NCBI GenBank assembly: GCA_963780865.1
Contig: CAWADT010000012.1
Location: forward strand, 62,001-126,000
Direction of reading: 5' to 3'
DNA from: FEN-1073 sp963780865
GTDB taxonomy: Bacteria; Chloroflexota; Anaerolineae; Anaerolineales; RBG-16-64-43
DNA length: 64,000 nucleotides
Translations under genes and position numbers: made by a program
The notes under the pieces: generated by a model
Seen by the model: only the letters and a program-made list of their open reading frames with translations
What the model was told of the DNA's origin: nothing
Databases searched by the model: none
Part shown: piece after piece, positions 48,718 through 56,691 of the stretch
Numbering within the stretch: the first letter of the stretch is position 1
Layout of the letters: every line of letters begins with the position of its first letter

Positions 48718-50286
48718 TTATCTCCAAATCAACGTTTCGCTGGACGCATACGCATGCGCCACAACCGTGATGCCGTCGCGTTCCATCCATCCTTCGTAGG
48801 GCGCCGCGCCGGCATGGCACACCCAGCCGCTGAGCACGAAGGGCACCGGCCCGCCGGCGAGCATCCACTCCCCGTTAAATTTACGCGCAATGTGTATGTG
48901 CGTTCCCGTGGCGATCCCGCCCTGGCAGGAAGGATGACCGAGCCGGTCGCCGGTCTCCACGTGCGACCCTTCGGGAATTTGATCCTTGGTGGCGATGTGC
49001 AGGTACATGATATCCCACCCGGTTTCTTCAGAACCGTCGCCGTCCAAATCGATCACTACGACGTTGCCGGAAGAACGCACGATCAGCCCCGGCGCGGAAG
49101 CCGTCGCCCAATTGCCGGATACGGCGCAATTCGGCGCGTCGGTCGGGGCAAAATCCAGGGCCGCGCGAGCGCCGTCGTGCTCCCAGGCGCCGTGCGGCCC
49201 GCCGGTAAACACCCACTGCTGGCCCACGGGAAATGGAAGCTCCATTTCGGTCAACGGCAGCTCGGACGAATAAAGCGGCTCGACCGCCTGATCGAACGGA
49301 TCGCCAAACATGCGCGAGTAAACGGCCAGAAAATCTGTGATGGCTTGATTCCACGAGGCGCGGTCGGCGGTCGTCCGCGAGAAATAGTACATCAGTGCGA
49401 CGGTGCCTGCGTTCAGATCCGGCGCCAGGCGAAGCGTATCGCCGCCGGCGAAAGACAAGTTCAGCAGACTCGCATCCCGCCACCCGTAATATCCAATGCT
49501 CAGCAGGTTCGTCGCCCAAACCAGTTGCGCCGAGAGCCCCGGCTGTTTCGGATCCTTGTCGCCCATCGGGTAAGTCAGCGTGTCGGGGAAGGGATTTTTA
49601 TTTGTGACCCATCCGCTGGCGTATTCCAGCAGCGCCAGAAGGAGTTTGGGGCTGAAGGAATTGTTAAAGGCCACATCCCGAAGAGTCATTGGCCCCAAAG
49701 CGTTGGATCCATTGGTGGATTTATAGGATGCCAGATACCCGTTTTGATCTTTGATGTACTGTATCGGGTCGAAGTGGACGAACGTGGGCGAGTAAACAAT
49801 CCCGCTGTCGGGAAAAAGATGCTTGGAATCCGAGGTGTCGGCCAGCGAGACGGGAATGATCAGCTGAAGGCCGGGCGTCAGCAAACTGTCCTGCGGAAGC
49901 GCTGAATTGTCCACCGAGCGGATGTCGGATGGCAGGACGCCGAACCGTATGGCGACCGTCCGGAGCGTGTCTCCGGCCTGAACGAAATACACCACCGGCA
50001 GCGGTGTGGCGCGCGGCCGCAACGTGGGAGTGTTGGGAAAAGTATTCGACGGCTCCGCGGTCGGAGAGGGATACACCGGGGCGGTGTTTGCGCTCGTCAG
50101 TTGCGGCGATTTCCTGGCGGTCGGGGAGGCAGGTCTTGCGGTAACTGTGTCGGTTTGGAAAAGCAAGCTGAGATCCTCGGTGGCGGCCGTATCCCGGGAA
50201 CACGCCAGAGCGGGAACCGCCAACAGGAGGACGATCCACGCCAGACGAAAACCGGAGCGTCGGATGAAGGGGCGGATCATCTCCAT
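48718..50286 (-). CDS. LysM lipoprotein with lysozyme-like and M23-like domains, paralogue B
   Basis: The 522-residue protein shares the architecture of its neighbours. It has lipobox PALAC (C29), LysM (YFVQAGDTLRTVAIRFGVLPSDI), helical domain (NSFSPKLLLALLEYASGW, LSIGYYGWR, NAGTVALMYYFSR) and an M23-like barrel (ATASAPGLIVRSS, HIATKDQIPEGSHVETGDRLGHPS). The HxH motif GTHIHIARKFNGEW is intact, but the usual first histidine four residues before the aspartate is arginine (RAALDF). Its start overlaps the preceding gene by 10 bases (ATGGAGATGA) and its end is 34 bases before paralogue C. The three are one transcription unit. Confidence 0.83.
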   Translation of the reverse strand: MEMIRPFIRRSGFRLAWIVLLLAVPALACSRDTAATEDLSLLFQTDTVTARPASPTARKSPQLTSANTAPVYPSPTAEPSNTFPNTPTLRPRATPLPVVYFVQAGDTLRTVAIRFGVLPSDIRSVDNSALPQDSLLTPGLQLIIPVSLADTSDSKHLFPDSGIVYSPTFVHFDPIQYIKDQNGYLASYKSTNGSNALGPMTLRDVAFNNSFSPKLLLALLEYASGWVTNKNPFPDTLTYPMGDKDPKQPGLSAQLVWATNLLSIGYYGWRDASLLNLSFAGGDTLRLAPDLNAGTVALMYYFSRTTADRASWNQAITDFLAVYSRMFGDPFDQAVEPLYSSELPLTEMELPFPVGQQWVFTGGPHGAWEHDGARAALDFAPTDAPNCAVSGNWATASAPGLIVRSSGNVVVIDLDGDGSEETGWDIMYLHIATKDQIPEGSHVETGDRLGHPSCQGGIATGTHIHIARKFNGEWMLAGGPVPFVLSGWVCHAGAAPYEGWMERDGITVVAHAYASSETLIWR

Positions 50287-51854
50287 ATTTCGTTTCCCGG
50301 CGCGCCGCAGTCGCAGGCTTCGATCGTTCTATCCCCTTTGGTCAGATACCCGTCGTATTCCGTTCCGGTGCCGCTAACCACCCATCCGCTCAGCACCAAG
50401 GGGATCGGTCCATCCGCGGCGATCCACTCGCCGTTGAATCGGCGCGCGATGTGCGTGTGCGTCCCATTGGCATATCCTCCCTCGCACGAGGGATGCCCGA
50501 TGCGGTCCTCCAGTTTCAGTGGCGTGCCGGCCGGCACCCGGTCCCGATCTTCGATATGCATATATAGGATATCCCATCCGCTGTGTTCGTTGCCGTCCGA
50601 ATCCAAATCTTCCACCACAGCCCCTTCGTCGCTGTGAACGACCAATCCGGGAGCCGAGGCAACAACCCAATCGTCGGATGGAACGCACCCATTGGGAATC
50701 CCCGAGGGAGCGAAATCGATGGCGGCCCAGGCCGATCCCGAAGCCCAGCCGCCGTGCGGCCCGCCGGTAAAATACCAATGCACACCCTGTTCGAAGGGCA
50801 GCATCAACTGCGGTTGAACGAGATCCGCCGGGACGACCGGGTCGATGGACCACAGGAAGGGATACCCGAACAGCGAGGAATAGGTCGCAAAGACGCCGCT
50901 CTCGGAAACTGCTGCCAGCCAATCCTCCCGGCCGTAGATTTGCGCCATCAAGTATTGGACCCCCGCGGTACCGGCATTGATCCCGCTTCCCACCCGGATC
51001 ATGCTCCCGTCGGATAAGGTCCAGTAATCCGATCCCCACGTTTTCCAATGGTAGTACCCGTAGTTCAATTGATCCGCCGCCCAGGCGAGCTGTTTGTACA
51101 AATCCTCTTTTCCCGAAATGGGGACGAACGGATAGGTTTGTTTTTCACCCGACGGAGAGGAGTTGCTGATCCAGCCTGCGGCATATTCGAGCACCGCCAT
51201 GAGAATTCGCGGATTGACGGAATATTGTTCCGCTGTATACAGGATCAGTTCCGGCCCCGTGCGTTCCCGGTTATTCACCACTTCGCGGTAACTTTGAAGA
51301 TATCCCTGCTTGCCCTTTAGGAATTCGCCCGGGTCGAATCCATTGGCAGCCGGACCATAGACTAATTCGGAGTCCGGAATGATTTTAAAATTCGGCCCGG
51401 GTTTCTCGAATTCCGGAACGGGGATCATGAGGACTTGCCCCACTTCAAGGGCGTTCGGATTTGCCAGTTGGTTCAATTGAATGATGGACTCGGGAGCAAC
51501 GCCGAACCGCGCGGCGATGGAACCGATTGTGTCTCCCGGTTGAACGACATAGGTGCCCGGTCCGGTTGTGGATAGCGAAGAAACACGCGTGGGATCCAGC
51601 GTTGGAGTTGAGAATATCGCTGTGGGGGTATCAACCGATTTAGTCTCCGGACGGAAGGGGGTAACCCCCGAATTCCGGATAGGTCCCCCCGTAGGCGCCT
51701 GAGCGGTGCCGATTGGCGAACTTCCGGAAATTTCCACCGCTTCGCCGCTGCGGGTGCAAGCCAATCCTATCCCAAAGGCGACAATTATTATCCAATATTT
51801 CCAATATGGACTCTTTTTCGCAGGATTCACGGGAATAAATGTAGCATGTTCCAT
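50277..51854 (-). CDS. LysM lipoprotein with lysozyme-like and M23-like domains, paralogue A
   Basis: The 525-residue protein is the first of the three. It has lipobox GLAC (C33), LysM near 100-146 (YVVQPGDTIGSIAARFGVAPE, GQVLMIPV), helical domain (VNPRILMAVLEYAAGW, AADQLNYGYYHWK, NAGTAGVQYLMAQI), then FTGGPHGGW and an M23-like barrel with WAAIDF and GTHTHIARRFNGEW. The glutamate in AVLEYAAGW is conserved in all three and is the best candidate catalytic residue. The proteins would sit on the outer face of the membrane, bind peptidoglycan through LysM and possibly cleave it. GGAAAATTGG lies just before the ATG. Confidence 0.83.
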   Translation of the reverse strand: MEHATFIPVNPAKKSPYWKYWIIIVAFGIGLACTRSGEAVEISGSSPIGTAQAPTGGPIRNSGVTPFRPETKSVDTPTAIFSTPTLDPTRVSSLSTTGPGTYVVQPGDTIGSIAARFGVAPESIIQLNQLANPNALEVGQVLMIPVPEFEKPGPNFKIIPDSELVYGPAANGFDPGEFLKGKQGYLQSYREVVNNRERTGPELILYTAEQYSVNPRILMAVLEYAAGWISNSSPSGEKQTYPFVPISGKEDLYKQLAWAADQLNYGYYHWKTWGSDYWTLSDGSMIRVGSGINAGTAGVQYLMAQIYGREDWLAAVSESGVFATYSSLFGYPFLWSIDPVVPADLVQPQLMLPFEQGVHWYFTGGPHGGWASGSAWAAIDFAPSGIPNGCVPSDDWVVASAPGLVVHSDEGAVVEDLDSDGNEHSGWDILYMHIEDRDRVPAGTPLKLEDRIGHPSCEGGYANGTHTHIARRFNGEWIAADGPIPLVLSGWVVSGTGTEYDGYLTKGDRTIEACDCGAPGNEIWR

Positions 51855-51942
51855 TCCAATTTTCCAGCACCTTTGGATGCTATTGTTTTTTTGGCTTCCG
51901 CCAGTTATGATTCCTTCCCAGCGTCATCCGGAATTCTCGATT

Positions 51943-51975
51943 AAAAAAGAGCCGGCGGATGATTTGCCGGCCCTC
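51943..51975 (-). terminator. Intrinsic terminator after rpmB
   Basis: On the minus strand GAGGGCCGGC pairs with GCCGGCTC over a loop of about 9 bases and is followed by T6. It lies 15 bases past the rpmB stop. Confidence 0.88.
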
Positions 51976-51990
51976 ATAACCTCAAGAAAA

Positions 51991-52173
51991 TTACGCGACT
52001 TTGACGATTGTTCGAAGGCATTTGGTGCACAGCACCTTGGTCTCTTTGCGTTTTCCATGCCAGATCGCGACCCGCTGGAGATTGGGCTTAAAGGAACGTT
52101 GCGTGGCCCGCTTCGAGAACGATCGGCTGTGACCGAAGCTGAGTTTTTTCCCGCAGTTTTCGCACGTTGCCAT
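51991..52173 (-). CDS. rpmB: 50S ribosomal protein L28
   Basis: The 60-residue protein is the complete L28 of the large ribosomal subunit. It begins MATCENCGKKLSFGHSRSFS and has KRATQRSFKPNLQRV and LCTKCLRTIVKV. C4, C7 and a second C-x-x-C pair (CTKC) make this the zinc-binding form. GGAAGGA lies 9 bases before the ATG at 52173; the long open frame upstream has no ribosome site. It is transcribed away from the asp23-fakA run, the neighbourhood seen in Firmicutes (rpmB beside yloU-yloV). Confidence 0.96.
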   Translation of the reverse strand: MATCENCGKKLSFGHSRSFSKRATQRSFKPNLQRVAIWHGKRKETKVLCTKCLRTIVKVA

Positions 52174-52309
52174 TGTTCGATTCCTTCCTGGTGCAGTGTA
52201 TTGGATACAAGCCGGGCGGCATCTTACCACAGGAAGCGCCGGCCGGCAAGCCGAGAACCTCCGAAGTTCTGTTCGCTCCGCCGGGGAAGGAAGGGAGGAG
52301 AATAACGGA

Positions 52310-52669
52310 ATGAAGAAGGAAGGGGAAATCTCCCTGGGCTCCATCCGCATCTCTCCAAATGCCATCTCCGCTCTGGCCAGCCAGGCCGCCTTGAATTCCT
52401 ACGGCGTGGTGGGTATGGCGGCGCGGCGCGGGTTCGAATCCTGGGTCCACCCCACCGCCAAAGATCCCCGCCAGGGAGTCGAGGTGTGCGTCCTGGAAGA
52501 GAAAATCACGCTGGATGTGTATGTCATCCTCGAGTATGGAACCCGGGTATCCACCGTGGCTGACAGTGTCGCCCACGCGGTGCGATACACCGTCGAACGG
52601 GTAATGGGGTTGCCCGTGGAAACCGTGAACGTCCACGTGCAAGGCCTTCGGGTCAGCAATCCGGATTGA
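52310..52669 (+). CDS. Asp23/Gls24-family protein (YloU-like)
   Basis: The 119-residue protein has the Asp23 family pattern. It starts with GSIRISPNAISALASQAALNSYGVVGMA, then has VCVLEEKITLDVYVILEYGTRVSTVADSVAHAVRYTVERVMGLPVETVNVHVQGLRV, here named by its ends. These proteins sit under the membrane and are linked to cell-envelope homeostasis. GGGAGGAG lies 9 bases before the ATG at 52310. It precedes fakA by 7 bases, reproducing the yloU-yloV order of Bacillus, so it belongs with the fatty-acid kinase genes. Confidence 0.92.
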   Translation: MKKEGEISLGSIRISPNAISALASQAALNSYGVVGMAARRGFESWVHPTAKDPRQGVEVCVLEEKITLDVYVILEYGTRVSTVADSVAHAVRYTVERVMGLPVETVNVHVQGLRVSNPD

Positions 52670-52676
52670 CTATTCC

Positions 52677-54389
52677 ATGGCGAGCAGGACACCGGAGATG
52701 ACACCTTCCCCCCCGCGATCCGAATTCTCCCTCCCGGCCTTTCCGGATTCCCCGGGCGCCTCCATCGACGGCAGGCTCCTCAAACAGCTTGTGCGCGCGG
52801 GCCTGATGTGGCTTAACACCAACCAACAAACCATCAATTCGCTCAACGTGTTTCCGGTGCCCGACGGCGACACCGGAACGAATATGTCGCTCACCATGCA
52901 AGCGGCCTTTCAGGAAATCGCGGAAAGCGATTCGTCCAACGCCGGCCTGGTGGCGCACAGCGTGGCCCACGGCGCGCTGATGGGCGCGCGCGGCAACTCC
53001 GGAGTCATCCTCTCCCAAATTTGGCGCGGGATCGCCCGCAGCCTGGATTCTAAATCGGAAATCGATCCGGCCGCGTTCACCCGCGCGTGGCAGGAGGCGC
53101 GCGATACGGCCTACAAGGGCGTCGTCCGACCGGTGGAGGGAACGATCTTAACCGTGGCCACCGACATCGCCCTGGAGGCTGAACGCGCGCAAGCCGAAGG
53201 CTGCTCGCTGGCGGAGTTGATGGGGCGGATCGTCGTCGCCGCCGACCTTTCGGTTCAGCGCACGCCGGAACTCCTTCCGGTCCTTCAGGAAGCCGGCGTG
53301 GTGGATGCCGGCGGGAAGGGCCTGTTCTTTTTTCTGGAAGGAATGCTGCGGTTTCTGGAGGGAAAATCTCTGGACCAGGCCGTGGATGCCGTGCCCCCGC
53401 TCTCTTCCCTGGATTTGAAACGGGCCGGGGAGTTCATCGAAGCGGGTCAGGATTTCGAAGTGGTGGTCGATTTTTCGCCCACGTCCCCGCTTGACGTGCC
53501 GTGGTTTTACCGGCAACTGGAAACCATGGGAACCTCGATTCAGGTCGGCCAGGGGGACGAGTTTTACCGGCTGCACATTCACGTTCCCACCGAGAAACGG
53601 TACGACCCGATCGACCTGACCATTCAACTGGGCACCGTTTCGAAAGTCGCCATCGAGAATCTCCAGGAGCAAACCGAGGGGCGCATAAAAAGGGATCCGG
53701 CCGGGAAAATAGAATTCCGCAAAGTCCAGCCGGGGCAAATTGCCGCCGTCGCCGTCTCGCCCGGCGCAGGATTGACGCGGGTATTCGCGAGCCTCGGCGT
53801 GTCGGCGGTCGTTCCCGGCGGGCAAAGCATGAACCCGAGCACCCAGGAAATCCTATCCTCCTTTGCCGGATTGCCGGCCGAAAAAATCATCATCCTGCCC
53901 AACAATAAAAACATCCTGCTGGCCGCTCAACAGACCAGCGCCCTGACCGGGAAAGAAATCGCAATCGTTCCTTCCCGCTCCATCCCGCAGGGCATCGCGG
54001 CCATGCTCGCCTTTCAAAACGACGGGGATCTCCAGGCGGTGTCGTCCGCGATGATCCAGGCGGTCGACGGGATCGAAAGCGGCGAACTGACCCAAGCCAC
54101 CCGAACCGTGGAGCTGAACGGAATCCCGGTCGCCGAAGGACAGTTCATCGGGCTCCACAACGGCGAGCTCGTCGTCACCGGAAAGAATTTGGAAGAGGCG
54201 CTCTTAAATCTCCTGGTGAAGATGAAAGCGGACGCCCGCGAACTCATCACGTGCTATTGGGGGGAAGACCTGAACCCTTCCCAGGCGAACCGATTGGCGG
54301 ATACGGTCCGCGCCGAATACCCCGCCCAACAGGTGGAGATCTACGAGGGCGGGCAACCCCACTATTTTCTTATCCTTTCGGTGGAATAA
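52677..54389 (+). CDS. fakA: Fatty acid kinase catalytic subunit FakA (YloV/DAK2 family)
   Basis: FakA phosphorylates a fatty acid held by a FakB (DegV) protein, feeding exogenous fatty acids into phospholipids. The 570-residue protein has an N-terminal DhaL/DAK2 kinase domain (NSLNVFPVPDGDTGTNMSLTMQAA, HGALMGARGNSGVILSQIWRG, DAGGKGLFFFLEGML) with the ADP/Mg aspartates of PDGDTGTN. The middle and C-terminal domains carry SPGAGLTRVFASLGV, MNPSTQEIL, LPNNKNILLAAQQ and LITCYWGED. The start is taken at 52677. An ATG at 52698 has GGAG abutting it and is less likely. Two DegV genes follow at once, completing a Fak system. Confidence 0.93.
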   Translation: MASRTPEMTPSPPRSEFSLPAFPDSPGASIDGRLLKQLVRAGLMWLNTNQQTINSLNVFPVPDGDTGTNMSLTMQAAFQEIAESDSSNAGLVAHSVAHGALMGARGNSGVILSQIWRGIARSLDSKSEIDPAAFTRAWQEARDTAYKGVVRPVEGTILTVATDIALEAERAQAEGCSLAELMGRIVVAADLSVQRTPELLPVLQEAGVVDAGGKGLFFFLEGMLRFLEGKSLDQAVDAVPPLSSLDLKRAGEFIEAGQDFEVVVDFSPTSPLDVPWFYRQLETMGTSIQVGQGDEFYRLHIHVPTEKRYDPIDLTIQLGTVSKVAIENLQEQTEGRIKRDPAGKIEFRKVQPGQIAAVAVSPGAGLTRVFASLGVSAVVPGGQSMNPSTQEILSSFAGLPAEKIIILPNNKNILLAAQQTSALTGKEIAIVPSRSIPQGIAAMLAFQNDGDLQAVSSAMIQAVDGIESGELTQATRTVELNGIPVAEGQFIGLHNGELVVTGKNLEEALLNLLVKMKADARELITCYWGEDLNPSQANRLADTVRAEYPAQQVEIYEGGQPHYFLILSVE

Positions 54390-54400
54390 CGGGGGGCGAG

Positions 54401-55360
54401 ATGGCTCACAAGGCGCACGGCCCGGAAGCAATCGAAAATTCTCCGCACACGGAGCCCGGAAAAACCTTCCGCTCGCGAATCCACATCGTCACCGACAGCG
54501 CCTCGGCGTTTCCGAACGCCGAGACCGTTCGTCGTCCGGATGTGACGGTCCTTCCGCTCACGATCCACATCGGCACCCAATCCTTTTTGGAGCACGATGG
54601 AGACACGCTCGAGGAGATCCATTCCTTGATGGACTGCAGCGGCGCGCTGCCGGTGGTCGCCTCGCCCAGCGTGGAAGCCTTTCTTGCCACCTTTGAATGC
54701 ATCTCCCAGCACACACGCAACATCCTTTGCGTGCACAGTTCCAGCCGGATCTGCCGCGCCGTCCGCAACGCGCGCACGGCGGCGGAGGCTTTTGCCGGCC
54801 GGATGAATATCATCGTGATGGATTTGCTCACCACTTCGGCCGGGGTGGGTTTTCTCATCGGGGAAGCCCTGCGGATCTCGGACCGGGGCGCGTCGCTCGA
54901 GGAGGTGGTGCGCGAGCTGCGCTACCTCGTGCCCAGAATGTACGCGGTGTTCTTTGTCGAAGATCTGGCCTACCTGCAACATACCGGTAAAATCAGCCGG
55001 TCGCAGGTGGTGCTGGGCGAGATGCTGGGGATCAAACCGTTTCTCTCCCTGGAGGAAGGCGGATTGATCCCGCTCGAAAAAGTGCAGACGCGGGAGCAGG
55101 CGGCGGAGAAGTTGGTAGAATTCATCGGAGAATTCACCCACGTGCGCCGGCTCGCGGTGGTATACAATGCCCACGACGGCCAGGCGGGCGGCCGACTGAT
55201 GGTTCAGCGCGTACGCGAAGTATTTCCAGGTTGCCCGGTCTCTACCGCCCACTTGGGCGCTTCGGTAGCTTCAATTTTCGGCCCCCGTTCGACGGGGTTA
55301 ATCATTTTCGATACGCCCGCCGCGGGTCGCGAAACGGTCGGGTGGGAGGCGGAAGAATGA
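54401..55360 (+). CDS. DegV-family fatty-acid-binding protein (FakB-like), copy 1
   Basis: The 319-residue protein has the DegV fold that binds a fatty acid for FakA. Visible blocks are IHIVTDSASAFPN, VTVLPLTIHIG, LPVVASPSVEAFLATFE, SSSRICRAVRNARTAAE, LQHTGKISRSQVVLGEMLGIKPFLSLEEG and FGPRSTGLIIFDT. The usual TS(Q/S)PS fatty-acid-head-group motif is changed to VASPS, so the carboxylate contact may differ. GGGGCGAG precedes the ATG at 54401, 11 bases after fakA. It overlaps the next degV by 4 bases. Confidence 0.9.
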   Translation: MAHKAHGPEAIENSPHTEPGKTFRSRIHIVTDSASAFPNAETVRRPDVTVLPLTIHIGTQSFLEHDGDTLEEIHSLMDCSGALPVVASPSVEAFLATFECISQHTRNILCVHSSSRICRAVRNARTAAEAFAGRMNIIVMDLLTTSAGVGFLIGEALRISDRGASLEEVVRELRYLVPRMYAVFFVEDLAYLQHTGKISRSQVVLGEMLGIKPFLSLEEGGLIPLEKVQTREQAAEKLVEFIGEFTHVRRLAVVYNAHDGQAGGRLMVQRVREVFPGCPVSTAHLGASVASIFGPRSTGLIIFDTPAAGRETVGWEAEE

Positions 55361-56226
55361 ACAAGGCCATCGGATTCGTCACGGATAGCACCAGCGATAT
55401 CCCGGCGGAAGAAGCCGCGAAGTACGAGATCACTATCGTGCCGGCGAATATCATTTTCGGCGGCAAAAGTCTGCGCGACGGTGTGGATATTTCCCGTTCG
55501 GAGCTTTACCGCCGCATGGCTGCCGAACGGCTGCTCCCCACCACCTCGTCTCCCTCGGCCGGCGTCTTCGAGGAAACGTTTGAATCGATGTTGACCCGGG
55601 GGTTTCAGAAAGTCCTTTCCATCCATCCCGCCAGCAACCTGAGCGGAATTTTCAACGCCGCCCGCGTGGCGGCATCGCATTTCCCGGATCGGGTGGAAGT
55701 TCTCGAAAGCGGCCAGGTTTCGATGGGCACCGGGTTCCAACTCCTGGCGGCGGCTGAAGCCGCAGCACAGGGAGCAACAATGGAATCCATCCGCAACCTG
55801 ATCGCCGAAACCCGCAAACGGGTTCACCTGGTGGCGCTGCTCGAAAGCCTGACCAATCTGGCGCACAGCGGGCGCGTTCCCATGGTCCTCGCCGGGATCG
55901 GCAATTTCCTGCAAATTAAATTGCTCATCTCCATCATGGAAGGAACTGTCAACCGCGTGGCGCAAGTCCGGACGCACTCGCGCGGCGTTGCGGTGCTGCT
56001 CGAACAAGTCCGGTCCTGGGGCCCGATCGAAAGTTTGGCGGTGGCCCACGCCAATGCGCGCAGCGCCGCGGATGCACTCATTCCGCAAATCGCGCAGAAT
56101 ATCCAGGGGGTCAATCGGTTGTTTCAGAAAAAGATCTTCATGGTCGAAATTTCTCCAGCCGTGGGTATTCACACCGGCCCGGGCGCGGTCGGGGTCATCG
56201 CGGTATCCGCCGCCACCAAAGAATAA
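55357..56226 (+). CDS. DegV-family fatty-acid-binding protein (FakB-like), copy 2
   Basis: The 289-residue protein is a second DegV. It has IGFVTDSTSDIPAEEA, ITIVPANIIFGGKSLRDGVDIS, the canonical PTTSSPSAGVFEETFE head-group motif, HPASNLSGIFNAARVAAS, LAHSGRVPMVLAGIGNFLQIKLL and HTGPGAVGVIAV. It matches the FakB consensus better than copy 1. The pair probably presents different fatty acids to FakA, as FakB1 and FakB2 do in Staphylococcus. The ATG overlaps the stop of copy 1 (ATGA). Confidence 0.93.
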   Translation: MNKAIGFVTDSTSDIPAEEAAKYEITIVPANIIFGGKSLRDGVDISRSELYRRMAAERLLPTTSSPSAGVFEETFESMLTRGFQKVLSIHPASNLSGIFNAARVAASHFPDRVEVLESGQVSMGTGFQLLAAAEAAAQGATMESIRNLIAETRKRVHLVALLESLTNLAHSGRVPMVLAGIGNFLQIKLLISIMEGTVNRVAQVRTHSRGVAVLLEQVRSWGPIESLAVAHANARSAADALIPQIAQNIQGVNRLFQKKIFMVEISPAVGIHTGPGAVGVIAVSAATKE

Positions 56227-56250
56227 TTCCCGAAGCATTCCGGCCGCTGC

Positions 56251-56661
56251 ATGAACCGTCAACCCATTTCCAAATTTATTTTGGACCGGCTCAGCGCAGC
56301 CGAAAACCGCGACGATTTGATTCTCGATGTCTGCCGGCGGGAAGGAATTCGGTGGCCTGAGGCGGAAGCGTTGGTTAGCCAGGTCGAGACGGGAGACGAG
56401 AAGATCATCCTCCGCCGCCAAAGTCCGATCGACCTGACCAATGCGTTCATGTATTCCCTGGCCGGGATGCTCATTACCGGATTCTCAGCCTACGTCCTTT
56501 TTTGGCCGGCCATACAGTCGAGGAACTTCTCGCTGGCGACTATTTTCTACGTGTTCCGATATGGATACCAGATGGCGCTGCTCCTTCTGATAGGATTGAC
56601 TCTGGCGATCGGGGGAATGATCGCGTTTTTCGATACGATATTCCAATTAAACCGGAAATAA
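56251..56661 (+). CDS. Membrane protein with cytoplasmic N-terminus, unknown function
   Basis: The 136-residue protein has about 60 polar residues (MNRQPISKFILDRLSAAENRDDLILDVCRREGIRW, helical, with EAEALVSQVE), then two membrane helices (about 67-87 and 103-130). I do not recognise the family. It lies 24 bases after the second degV and 30 before recG and is probably part of that transcript. The N-terminal part could be a small helical adaptor domain. No ribosome site stands out. Confidence 0.7.
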   Translation: MNRQPISKFILDRLSAAENRDDLILDVCRREGIRWPEAEALVSQVETGDEKIILRRQSPIDLTNAFMYSLAGMLITGFSAYVLFWPAIQSRNFSLATIFYVFRYGYQMALLLLIGLTLAIGGMIAFFDTIFQLNRK

Positions 56662-56691
56662 CGTTTTCCGGATGAAGGAAAACCGAATTTC

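Noticed and set aside
48754..49905. 383-codon open frame antisense to the middle LysM lipoprotein gene
   Set aside because: Same reason; the minus strand has a lipobox, LysM and paralogues on both sides.
47148..51854. Assembly duplication as the cause of three similar genes
   Set aside because: The paralogues differ throughout at the protein level and have distinct linkers, so they are old duplicates.
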